Shown piece by piece: positions 12,576-25,100 of a DNA stretch of 64,000 nt. Origin of the DNA: Scalesia atractyloides. Taxonomy: Eukaryota; Streptophyta; Magnoliopsida; Asterales; Asteraceae. Location: NCBI GenBank assembly GCA_947069175.1, contig CAMTDV010000013.1:24679857-24743856 (forward strand), in the 5' to 3' direction. The position numbers were made by a program, and so were the translations under genes. Each line of letters begins with the position of its first letter. Within the stretch, counting starts at the first letter, position 1. The notes beneath the pieces were generated by a model, which did no database searches, was not told where the DNA came from, and saw only the letters and a program-made list of their open reading frames with translations.

Positions 12576-15500
12576 ATGACGTCATCACCGGAGAAATTAG
12601 GATCGAAGGATGAACTCTGTATGGAGATCGATCCTCCGTTGGGAGAAAACCTAGCTACGGCGGAGGACTGGCGGAAGGCGCTACAAAAGGTGGTTCCGGC
12701 GGTGGTGGTGCTTCGATCAACAGCGTGTCGTGCGTTCGATACCGAATCGGCTGGTGCGAGCTACGCTACGGGGTTTGTTGTTGATAAGAGGCGTGGAATT
12801 ATATTAACCAATCGTCATGTGGTTAAACCCGGTTAGTTAGTTATTTAGTTATTATATCTTTCCCCAAATTGAAGTTAGGGTTATGGGATGCAATATTATT
12901 AAGGATGTATTAATAGTTTGTGTTGAAAGTAATGTGTTACATTGGTTATAGTAGTGGAGATGAAGGTTTAAGTGTTTGTTTTAATGCTTTTTCAGAGTTA
13001 TAGAGTGACATTGTGAAGTGCTTATAATTTGTAACCTTTTTTGATTGATCATATGTTTGTTTTAGGTCCGGTGGTAGCTGAAGCTATGTTTGTAAATCGT
13101 GAAGAGGTTCCGGTTCATCCAATCTACCGGGATCCGGTAAGCTGCTTAATGGATCATGAATTTTTTTATGTTTCTCAATGTTAAAGATTTTAGTATTTAA
13201 TTTTTTTTTTCAATCGTATCTTATTTTATATTTTGATATGTTTTTCTTGGATCTTGGGTTGCTAGGCGACTTAGTTAGTTAGTGGTTTGTACTCTGCAAT
13301 TGTTTTCAATATGTTTTTGATGTGTTATATTATGCAAAAACCATTTAATATGTTTAATAAGTGGTTATCGTATTGAAAGTAAAGTGGAACTCTGCAGCAA
13401 GAGGCATTCAAACTCATCGTGCTTCTTAAGTTAGAGTACTACCATTTTGTTATCTTTTTACTTTGTCTGTTAGTAAAATGTAGCCCAATTGGTCTTATAA
13501 ATCATGTTGAATGAACTTCTTCTTACTTGTAATTCTTTCTTTTTTTGCAGCTTTGTACATGACCATATTCATTTATCTACATTATGACTTGTAGAAATCA
13601 TAGTTTCGAAGGCCCAAGGCACAAAGGGCGTGCCTTGACGCCTCAATACAAGGCACTTAAAAAGCGAGGGCATTTTAGGGGAGACATATAGTATAAAAAT
13701 ACAAGTTTTAGGGGTTTTTAACTTGCTTAGGTTTTATTAGGATAGTTTAGGTTGATTCCAGGCTTGTTTAGGGTTGCTATACTTGTTTCAAACCTGTTTA
13801 AACTGGTTCAGACAATTTTTGGCCGGAATTTCTTCGGAACTTGGCCTGAAAAATGCAAGCGAGAAGGTTGCTCTGGGCCTGAAAAATGGGCCAGGCGCAC
13901 GCCTGGCTGAGCCTTGACAACAGAGGCATAAATGACACGGTTTCATTCGATTGATTTGATTGGGCTACGTCCACTATTGAACTCCAGAGATTTGTTAATT
14001 TCAAAAACTTGATACAATACAACGTACAGATACAACGAGATATCAGGGTATAAAGTTTACGCAATTGCTTTGAGAATTGGGCCTAAAGTTCCATGCGTTT
14101 TGAGCCTATCATTCTAACTTTATATGTGACTGTTTGACTCAGTGTTTATCCATCAGCGTAGACATTGTCAGTGTTGATTAATGAGCGTAGAGACTCGACT
14201 TCCGTAAGATCAACTTTGGAAAGCATCTCTAAGCTGCACAGAACTAAAACCGCTTTAGTGTAAAACCCCTGACTGGTGCCTTAAGCTGTCCTAATTTACT
14301 CAGCTCTTGCCAACACCGAAATTTCATCAGACTCCATAATTATAGTAAACTGTACTGTATAATCTTCCTTATCTAGTGTGAGATCTTCTCATGAGTCGTG
14401 AGAAGGTCAATTGAAGCTATGCAAAACTTCAACATATTTATTGTTGTGTGAACATATCTGCATGATTTTTCGTACCAAGAATCTTCTTTAAGTACAATGT
14501 ATCATCGTTCATGAATTTCTTGATAAAATGATATCTCTTCTGACTGTGTGTTGTTCTACTGTGAAATCCTGGATTCTTTGCAAGAGGAATTGCAGTCTTG
14601 TTGTCATAGACTCATATGAGCCATATGCTTGCCTCTGTAGTTGCCTTATATTTTGCTTCATTGATTGAAAGAGCAACCATCTTATGTAACATTGACATCC
14701 AATTGACAACCCCTCACTTTGAAAACATAACTTGTAGTACTTCTTTGTTATTTTTTTATTTGTGCATTGTTGAATGTTTGGGTCCAAATAGCCTTTTCTT
14801 GTGCATGTAACTGATGTTATGCTTTTTTTGTTCTTTAGGTTCATGATTTTGGATTCTTTCGTTATGATCCTGCTGCAGTGCAATTTTTGAGCTATGAGGA
14901 GATTCCTCTTGCTCCAGATGCTGCTTGCGTTGGCCTGGAAATCAGAGTTGTTGGTAATGATAGTGGAGAGAAGGTATAATACTCTTTGTGTACAGTATTA
15001 TTTACACTATTCTGTCATGGTAGCAGCTTAGTTTATATTAGATAGTCTGTATAATATTCTTCATGTATCGTTTACTTTTTATCTAAATTTATAGGTCTCT
15101 ATTTTGGCTGGTACCCTTGCTCGTCTGGATAGAGATGCTCCACATTATAAAAAGTATGTACTGCACTATGTTTTCTTTCTTTGTTTCTTTTTTTTGTGAC
15201 TTAAAAGTTGTGCTTATACTGGTTAAGTCATCTGTTATTTTCTATAGTTGTGGTCTAGATTACATGTTTAATGATAATAGGAAGTATTAACTATGAGTCT
15301 TCTACCTGCTGCAGGGATGGCTACAACGATTTCAATACATTCTACATGCAGGTTAAGCAAAAATGCTGTTGCAGATTTCTGCACAATTGCTGACCCCTCT
15401 TTTTATTGTTTTTGTCCACCTTTTTTTTGAGTAAAATGCCATTTTCATCCCGGAGGTTTGACCAGTTTTGCGACTTTCGTCCAAAGGTTTGTTTTTCCGC

Positions 15501-18500
15501 ATTTGGATCCAAAAGGTTTGAAACCTTGCCATTTTCATCCGGCTCGTTAACTCCATCCAATTTTTCTCCGTTGAGTCAGAGGTATTTCCGTCTTTTTTGC
15601 CAACTTAAAGGGCAATTCGGTATTTCCCCTGAAAGGTTTGAATTGGCTTTTCAGTTAACAAAAAAAGACGGAAATACCCTGACTTAACGGAGAAAAATGG
15701 ATGGAGTTAACGAGGCAGATGAAAATGGCAAGATTTCAAACCTTTTGGATCCAAATGCGGAAAAACAAACCTTTAGACGAAAGTCGCAAAACCGGAAAAA
15801 CCTCAGGGACGAAAATGGCATTTTACTCCTTTTTTCATTTTTCCATTCTATTCTTCATTACATGGATCATTAAAGATTTCTATTTGTGTAATGTTATTGT
15901 GGATTGTAGGTATTTCTTATCATATCTGATTGTTGCAACGCAAGTCAATAGAAACGAAGTTTTTTTTGTTTCTTTTCATCTGTGCATGTAAATGATACCA
16001 AATTTGATTGTTGCAACTCAAGTTCATTAAAATCAAGTTGATTTTTTTTGTTTTTTTATTATTCCTGTGCTTACAACAGGCGGCTTCAGGTACAAAAGGT
16101 GGTTCAAGCGGTTCTCCAGTCATTGATTGGCAAGGACGAGCGGTTGCCTTGAATGCCGGCAGCAAGTCTTCAAGCGCTTCAGCATTTTTTCTACCTTTAG
16201 AACGAGTAAAAATGATATATATTATTCCCATATCCAGCTCAGCATTGTCAAACTGTCTTCTGTAATGTTTTGTAGACACAACATGCCAGCATGTCACGTT
16301 TACAAAAAATATATAACTTTTTTTTGTGTGACGTTACAGGTGGTTAGGGCTTTGAGTTTTCTGCAGAAGGGAAGAGATTCATTTCAAGATAAATGGGAGG
16401 CTGTTACAATTCTCCGTGGTACGCTTCAGGTATGTCGGTTTCTCATTTGTTTACATACATTGTTTTTACACAACTAGTGGGTTACTACCTGCGCTCCGTA
16501 GCGGGTTTGAAACGTAGATAAAAATAAGCAAATCGCGAGATTTAAAGTTGTTTGACTTTTTAGTTAAGGGGCTAAACCTGTCATTATTAAAGTTCAGGAG
16601 ATAAACATGTCATTATTAAAGTTGGGGGGCTAAACATGTCATTACCAAAGTTGAGGGGCTAAATATGTCAATATTAAAGTTGAAAGGCTAAAGCTGGTTA
16701 ATGCCAAAGTTGGTTGATGGGAAAATTAGCATATTTATAGTATAGGGTATTTCTTCTCTTTAATTTTAATGTTTTTATAACTCTAGTTAAGTAGTGAATT
16801 ATGTAATCATCACGTCTTTATATCTATGACCTATTATGTTTAATGTTGCATAATATGTTCGATATAGGCAACATTTCTCCACAAAGGATTTGATGAGACT
16901 CGTCGCCTTGGTTTGCAAAGTGAAACAGAACAGGTTTTTACTGTTTTTTTTACTTATTGTTATTATTATTTTTGGTTTTCATGTTCTGTTTAATGCCTTA
17001 CCTGAGTTATTGATGTAATTAGTTGGTGCGCCATGCATCTCCACTAAGCGAAACTGGAATGCTCGTAGTTGACTCTGTAGTAAGTCATTTTTTACCACTT
17101 CTATTTATGAATTACTAGATTGTATACATTCATTAGTATGTTTGCATCTGATGACATCATGCTTATTCTGTAGGTGCCAGGTGGGCCCGCTCATAAACTG
17201 TTAGAGCCAGGTGACGTGCTGGTTCGCATGAACAAAGAGGTGCGTATTCTTTGTGCTATAACGCACACTTTAGATGCATGTTAACATACTTTAAAATAAA
17301 AATTTAGAGCAAAGTACACGAATGGTCCATGTGGTTTACCAAAATTTTGGATTTGTTTCCTAGCTTTCCAAAAATACACGGATGGTCCATGTGGTTTGCA
17401 CTTTGTAACGCATTTAGTCCCCAACTTTTTCCAAAAGTACATGGATGGTCCTTGTGTGTGATTTGCCACTTTGTAACGCATTTAGTCCCCAACTTTTTCC
17501 AAAAGTACATAGATGGTCCCTATAGTTTGCACTTTGTAATGCATTTAGTCCAAACCACAAGGACTATCTGTGTACTTTTGGAAATCTAGGTACCAAATCC
17601 AAAATTTTGATAAACCTCAGGGACTATCCGTAAACTTTACTCTAAAATTTACCATTTAAGTTCCAATTTTTATGCAGGTAACTACTCAATTTCTGAAAAT
17701 GGAGTCCCTACTCGATGACAGTGTTGGCCAAAACGTTGAGTTAGAACTCGAACGAGGTGGCAAACCCTTTACTGTTCAACTGCTGGTGAGCTACTTTAAT
17801 TTTTGGATTCCATGTTATTATGGTAACTGTTGGGAACCACCAATGTTTGTTAACAGTCTTCAAGGGGGTTAATGGCATAAAATCAGTGGAAATTGGATTC
17901 ACCTTAGACATCTGATAGAGTGACTCAAGCACTTACCGCTGCGCCATCCCCTTGAAGGTGTTTCGGATTCCATTTCTCGATATCGTTATTATTTATTTAT
18001 TTAGTTTCAAACGCGTATGCTTTCTTCAGGTTCAGGACTTACACTCGATAACTCCAAACTACTTCTTGGAAGTCAGTGGTGCTGTGATACACCCTCTATC
18101 TTATCAACAGGTTGTTCTGAATTTACGTTTGGGTCGGTTTTGACCAGAAACCATTACCACGATGTTGGTTAATAGATAATCATAACCATAACCGATCAGT
18201 TATGGCAGTTTTGGTTAATCGGTTTTGAAGGTTATAGCCGGTTGCTTATGGGTTGGTTAACCATGAATTTACGTCTAGCTAAAAATAACTCAAATTTTTT
18301 TTTACCATGAATAAATTGTTATTACACCTTTGTATATATTAATGTATTGCATAGCATTAAAAATACATATAACCTATTATTAATACCGATTATTACCAAA
18401 TATTTAAACAAAATGATATGATATTAACAATAAGTTCAAACAAACAGTTAACCAAAACGATATGATATAACCCATAAATTCTACCAAACGCTTAATAAAA

Positions 18501-19108
18501 AACATCAAGTATTGAAAAATGGTAAAAAGTCCAAAATCTGAGAAAGATTTTACTACATGCTGGTTCGGTTCGGTTCAGTTATGGTGGGTATGGAAACATT
18601 GGTAACCATAACCGACTCGCTACTTTTGGTTTTCAAAAAAACAATTAAACAACCCACCGGTTTTTTATTTGGTTTGGTTTTTTGGTTCGGTTTGGTCGGT
18701 TAATTAGGTTTTTCTTCACACCTCTATTTGAATGTGTTTAATGTTTTTGCTATCATGTCATTTTTCCTCTTGTTATAGAAGCTTTAAATTGGTTTTCATC
18801 ATAAACAGGCTAGGAATTTCCGCTTTCAATGTGGTCTCGTTTACGTCTCGGAACCCGGGTACGTTCATTTACAGATTCGCTCAAATTGAATTTGTTGTGT
18901 TTGTTCATTTAAATAGATCCATCTGGTATCCCGTATCTACAGTTATATGCTTTATAGAGCTGGAGTTCCAAAGCATGCCATTATAAAGAAGTTTGCAGGT
19001 GAAGAGATTTCGCACCTTGAAGACTTCATCAGGGTTCTATCTACACTTTTTAGAGGAGCTAGGGTTCCATTGGAATATATAAGTTACACCGATTGTCATA
19101 GGAGGAAG
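12576..19108 (+). CDS. DEG7: DEG7 exons 1-14: intact protease domain and first PDZ region
   Basis: All 13 introns are GT-AG, and exon lengths keep phase throughout (256, 71, 135, 59, 37, 126, 90, 66, 57, 66, 108, 81, 50, 166 = 1368 nt = 456 codons). Start choice: the ATG at 12576 gives MTSSPEKLGS, followed by the conserved MEIDPPL and ATAEDWRKAL. Exons 1-6 form the trypsin-like domain. Exons 7-11 contain ETGMLVVDSV and LEPGDVLVR, typical of a PDZ ligand-binding region. Exons 12-14 carry LHSITPNYFLEVSGAVIHPL and the start of the next PDZ. This half alone has the protease-plus-PDZ layout of ordinary DegP proteins. Confidence 0.85.
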
Positions 19109-22100
19109 GTAATATATTCTACTAGCTTATAAACTTGTATATTTCACGGTTGAATATTAGAAAAAATATAAATCATAAATTTGTATATAATGATAATCAT
19201 CATCGGCGAAATGACTTATACATAAAATGTGAAACTAAAGGAAAAGTTACATTTTCAACTATCTAAATATATCTTCTTAAATTCATCTTTTTATATATGG
19301 CTGTAAAATAGTAAAACTAAAAAAATAAAAATAATGATGATAACATTGTAAGTGTTGTGAAAAATAAATTGTAAGTTATGAAGTTATGGAAAATATTACC
19401 TATTAAAAAAATCATACTATAAATAAAATATGCGTTTAAAAAATAGGATTAATGTTTTGAAAACTATAATTTTGAGTGTTAAAGACAATATTTTTAGATG
19501 GTAGTTTGCATTTAAAACTTTTAATTGAAATTTTATAATCCTAACATGTAGTTAAGCCAAAAGGCATAACTAAAAACTCATAATGGCCATAACGTGTACT
19601 AAAAGCGGTTTTCGGAACGTCTTCATCGACAATCTTCAACTGGTGATAGTGAACGCAAATCAATCTTCGAGTAATAGTTGGATCCTTCCAATTGGTCAAA
19701 CAGGTCATCAATTCTCGACAATGGATACCGATTCTTGATAGTTTGTTTGTTAAGCTCTCGATAGTCTATACACATCCTGAAGTAACAATCCTTCTTTTTC
19801 ACAAACAAAACTATTGCTCCCCCAAAGCGAAAAGCTTGGTCGTATAAAACCTTTGTCCAACAAGTCCTGAAGTTGATTCGACAGTTCTTTCATTATCCGA
19901 GTGTGCTAATCTATAAGGAGATTTCGCAATCGGTGCTGCACTAGGAATAAAATCAATTCTAAACTCGATCTGTCTCACAGATGGCAATCTAAGGAAGTCT
20001 TCAGGGAAAACTTGTGGATACTCACGAACTACTGGAATCTTTTCAATCTTTCTTCCTTCATTATTCGTATCAACCACGTTGACCAAGGCTGCAGGATAAC
20101 CCTTGCGAAACATCTTATGCAGCTTTATAACACTAACGACTCTCGATTTCAAACTCGCTCGATCTCCATGAATCACTATTGCTTCACCACCAGGGAGGGG
20201 TATCCGCACTAGTTTCTCCGAAACTAGTCTTGTATAGCCAATCCATCCCAACAACTACATCGAAACTACCCAGTTTCACTGTTAACAAATTAATACTAAA
20301 CTATAATTGCATAACCGAATACTACAACTGCGAATGATTTCACTGGTTCCTATCAATTTACCATTTGCGAATTCTATTGATTACTTTTTATCTAACTTAC
20401 TTGCTTGAGAACACATAAACGGTTTAAAGTTTTTCTAAACAAAATTCAAGTTAGCTTCAGTATCAAATAGCACGAACGCATAATGGTTATTGATTAAAAA
20501 CGTACCGGTAACAACTGCAGTATCATCACGAGCTTTCCCAGCATTCAGTTCAAATGATCTTCCTCTGGCATTTTTACCTTTAATCTTAGTACAGTTTCGC
20601 TTGAAGTGTCCTCGTTCCCCGCATTCAAAGCATCTTTCCAGGATGACTCTATCCAATGTGCTATTCGCAAAGCACTCATGAGCCACATGCCCAGATCGAC
20701 CATATCTGATGCATTTCTTTCGCTCATCACCCTTTCTCTTTATTGTTCACATCTTTCCCTGAACCACTTGTGTTAGCCAAACCACTTGTGTTAGCCACAA
20801 ATGCTTTTCTAGAACTTCGCTTCTTCTCACGTTTCTCATTAGAATCCTTTCTCGAACTCTCAAACTTTCTTTTCCTCGAATCTCTAGACTTATGCTCAGA
20901 ATGCTCCGGTCGTTTGGATTTTCTGTCCGCATTGATTTTCGCTGTCGATTTTCTAGACTCATCCTTCTTGTTAAGACCATTTTTGCGAACGGCATCATCG
21001 GTTAATAATTTAGTGCAGTAGCTTCAAGATAGGTAGTGGGTTTTGCTGATTTAACCATGCTACGAATCTGTTGCACCAATCCTCAAATATACCTCTCAAT
21101 CTTAACATAGTAAGGAGCGACCATTCGAGTAACCAATCTAGCCAGATCGTTAAATCGGGTCGTAAAAGATTTATAGCTCACTACGTGGGAAGTATTCCTC
21201 AAGAAGCATCTTTTTCAGTTCGTTCCAGGTAATACCATAGGTAGCGTCTTCTCCCAAAATTTGAACTTGAGCGTTACACCAGGATAAAGCTTCGTCAAGA
21301 AATGAACATGAAACATACCTAACTCTCTGATCAGCTGCACAACCGCTGATTGCCATTACAGGGGTCCTTCAACTCCAGTAAATGATCTTTGGGTTACAAC
21401 TCTGTAATGTTTTGTACACACATACGTGCACTGTTCACAATATTAATGAAAAATCAAGATTACTCTTAAATTATATTATAACACAAGAAACCACTAAAAC
21501 TTTTCCGATCATTACTCTACCTTGAGGTGTTCCAATCGGTGCTCCACCGAAACCGTACGCATTAGTACCCGCCCACGTCCTTGCCCTGTAGGATGATTAG
21601 CTTCACGCTATTCCACAGAAGTGTTAACTATGCCAACTCTTCAGGAGTGGTCGGTAATCCGGTGCCGTCGGTAGTGGGACCCTGTCTCGCTTTGGTGCTT
21701 CGTTTGGTGGCATATTGACGTTTCTATTATTGTAATAATAGTAAAAGCGTAAGACAATATTTGAATAATTCAATCATTCAATGCGAGTGTGTTAATCAAT
21801 ACATATGTAATCACAACCACATAACAATTGAAAATTTTAACCAAATACCCATCATATGATATTTTATCATGGAAATTACATTGCTTGTTTTTAGTTCACA
21901 AAGGACTAACAAAATTTGGTGTGAATGCAATCAAACACCATCAAACAATTCTCACTTAATTCCCTACTAATATATCTAGTTGGCATACAAGCCTAAAAGG
22001 GTTACCAAAATATAGAAAACAAACAAAACAACCATCCATCACTTAAATCCCAAAAACTCCAAAAGATACTTAACTAGCTCCTCAAGCTCCATAATCCTCC

Positions 22101-25100
22101 AATGCATATGATGTATAGCACTGTCATTCACCTCCCAAATCTCCTCATACATATCCATCTGGCCTTCAAGGTCTTGAATCTTTCCCTTGGTTGTTTCTAA
22201 GTCTCCGCGTAAGGTAGCATCTTACGATCATAGTGAGAACAACGGTCAACCCAAACTCCCTCCTTCTTCAAAGCAGGCTCAGTAATGGCTCTCGATGTCG
22301 ATGCAATGTCTCCGGTGGGTCGGATCCTCTTCATACGACGAATATAAACTAGTAAAGGAGTAATGGAAGCTCGCGACTCAGACAGCGGAATAGACGACTC
22401 GAATATGGCAGGCGAACGGATCTCAGACATAGGCTTAGTAGTGACATGGGTGGGACTATAATGGCTCTAATGGTTGAGCGGTGACAACAGTGGCGTCCAC
22501 CATTGGTGCTAATCCAAATTAACCTCCAATAATAGGCATACCTTTGGCTGGCTCATCAACTACTGGCGCTCTCCCTAATGATTGTCAAATCTCAAAGATT
22601 GAGGGAGGAACAATCGTGTCGACGTCATCAATCCACCCGTTACTAGTATTCGCGTAACGTGGGTCAGCCTGACTGGCAAAAGCAGTAGGGCCGAAATAAA
22701 ATGACGAAGTGAGACCTGCCATGTGAACAAGCTGTGAGGTAGTGCGTGGTATCTCTGGTAAAACGGAGGTCGGAGAGGTCTCGAATTCATGTTCACTGTC
22801 GGAGTCGTGAATCTCGATAATCTCTTGTGAGTGCGACATCTGTGACACAACGTACCCATACTAAGTGTGTGTTCAAATGAAAAGTAACACATAAGGCATC
22901 AATAAACAGATTAACACGTATGCACATAAATGAGAATAGTGCAACCATTGACGCTATTGACCCAGAAAGATAAGAAGTTTGATTGGACAGAGAAGTAGTA
23001 TGAAGCTTTTCGGTTGTGGAATGAAAAATTGTGTAGTGCACCTATACTATCATGCCTGAGTGAAATGATGGTTTTGTTGTATACTATCATCCGTCACGTT
23101 TGGGCCTTGGATGCGTGCTAATGCAAAAGAACAAAGTGATAGCCTATGCGTCCAGACAACTAAAAGTGCGTGAGAAAAACTACACAATTCATGATTTGAA
23201 GTTAGGAGCAGTTGTGTTTGCCATAAAGATCCGGAGACATTATTTGTAGGGCACGAAGTGTACGATTCACACTGACTATAAGAGCATCCAACATATCTTT
23301 GATTAGAAGAAACTCAACATGAGACGACGTTGGATAGAGTTACTCAATGATTATGAGTGTGATATTCGTTATCAAATAGGTAAAATGAACGTTGTTGCTG
23401 ATGCGCTTAGTAGGAAGGAGTGGGAAAAGCCTTTTCGTGTACGTGCCTTGGGTTTTATCATACAAACGAGTTTGACTATTCAGATTCGCGAAGCACAACG
23501 GGAAACTTTAAAAGATAAGAATTTGAAGAAAGAAGAATTAAGAGGCTTGGAGTGTTAACTGATATCGAAAGCGGATGAAGTAATGTACTTCATGAACCGG
23601 ATTTGGGTTCCGCTTAGGGGTAACCTATCTGAACTGATTATGGACGATGCACATAAATTCAGATACTCTATTCACCCAAGTTCTACCAAAATGTATCAGG
23701 ATATCAAGAAGTTGGTATTAGAGCCAATGGTTGTTAACGAACTAGAAATTTTCTTGAAAAACTCTAGACTTCAAATGAAGAATTTTGAGAATAAAATCTT
23801 AAAACTCACGAAGCCAACAATTAAAATAAACATGAAATTTAATCATGTATGAAAACTATCAAGAGTTTATATGAAAACTATCCGATAGAGATGGATGATT
23901 TGACTTCAGATTTTGGCGATCTATTCAGGAGTCGCTGGGTTCTCGGTTGGACATAAGTACTGCGTATCACTCTCAAACGGATGGTTAGCGCGAAAGAACC
24001 ATTCAAACTTTGGAAGATATGTTGCGTGCGTGTGTGATAGACTTTGGTGGAAGTTGGGACACTCATCTGCCATTAGTTGAGTGCTCCTACAACAATAGTT
24101 ACCACACGAGTATTAAAGCCGCTCTGTTTGAAGCTTTGTACGGAAGGAAGTGTCGATCGCCTCTCTGTTGAGCTGAAATTGGCGAAAGGCAACTAACCGG
24201 ACCCGAGATCATCCAGGAAAAAATCACTGATAAGGTTGCCCAGATTAATAAAGGTTGAAAGCCGCCGCAGATCGACAAAAGAGTTACGCAGACAACCGAA
24301 GGAAATCGTTAGTTTCAGGTCGGTAATCGAGTTATGCTGAAGGTGTCACCTTGGAAGGGTGTTGTTAGATTTTGAAAGGGGGAAAGCTGAGCCCACGTTA
24401 TATAGGTCCTTTTGAGATCCTAGCTCGAGTTGGACCATCGGCTCAAGCTACCGCAGGAATTGAGTGGAGTACATGACGTGTTTCATATATCCAACCTGAA
24501 AAAGTGTCTAGCGGATGAGACGCTGATTATACCCCCTGGGAATTCTCGGAAAGAGTATTAATGCAAATCCAAAAAAGACCAGTCACACCTTCTTGGGAAT
24601 TCTCGAGTGAGTGCTCACCTATAGGCTAAAGCACGTCTTCTCGGTATCATACGGACGTAATATTTTGATTAGTCAATTATTTTTCCTTTATATATTTCGT
24701 TATTTAAGATTCTTTTAAAGATATTAATAAGTTATAATGGATAAAGTGATTTTATTCTATGTCACGTTATATTACTATGGGGTTGTTTGGCAACTTCTGA
24801 ATGGTTAAGTACTGAACTAGTAAGAGAGTAAGAGGAACCATTAAGAGCCACTATGACGCTTAACCGCTCAGAGGCAAATGTCTGACCAATTCAGATTAAA
24901 GGTCTTAACCATTCAGACATCTGCTCGCGAAACAAACAGTCTAAACCATTCAGACATTTGCTCGCGAAACAAAAAAGTCTAAACCATTAAGTGATGACCA
25001 ATAAGAGGTCGGAACCATTAAGAGTCGAGGTAAACAAACAACCCCTATATGTCTTATATTCCATTCTCATTATTCGTGAATTACTTTTCGTAGAATGCCT

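Larger units (their letters stand above)
13137..14838 (+). other. DEG7 intron 2 (1.7 kb) with repeat insertions
   Basis: GT-AG intron between GATCCG and GTTCATGAT. It holds an unclassified repeat with GCCTTG/CAAGGC words at about 13597-13925 and a copia remnant at 14380-14790. No exon-like sequence was seen. Confidence 0.75.
19553..22892 (-). mobile_element. Gypsy family D, 5' portion: upstream ORF, gag, protease, start of RT
   Basis: Right to left: an upstream ORF region (22848-22050), gag start MPPNEAPKRDRVPLP near 21711, capsid remnant 21356-21171 (LDEALSWCNAQVQILG), zinc knuckle CFECGERGHFKRNC in 20730-20435, protease/linker 20254-19811 and RT start (YPLSRIDDLFDQLE, then RYGHYEFLVMPFG in another frame) ending abruptly at 19553. 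Many stops and frameshifts; no LTR. The break inside RT, facing a complementary RT-to-integrase piece at 22950, suggests an inversion (see findings). Confidence 0.75.

Noticed and set aside
15342..15687. Overlapping ORFs in both strands
   Set aside because: They fall in the palindromic arms of the intron 5 foldback MITE, and the mirrored peptides reflect the inverted repeat.
12576..19108. Bacterial origin (horizontal transfer) of the DegP-like gene
   Set aside because: Thirteen phase-consistent GT-AG introns and full-length resemblance to the plant DEG7 family indicate an ordinary plant nuclear gene.
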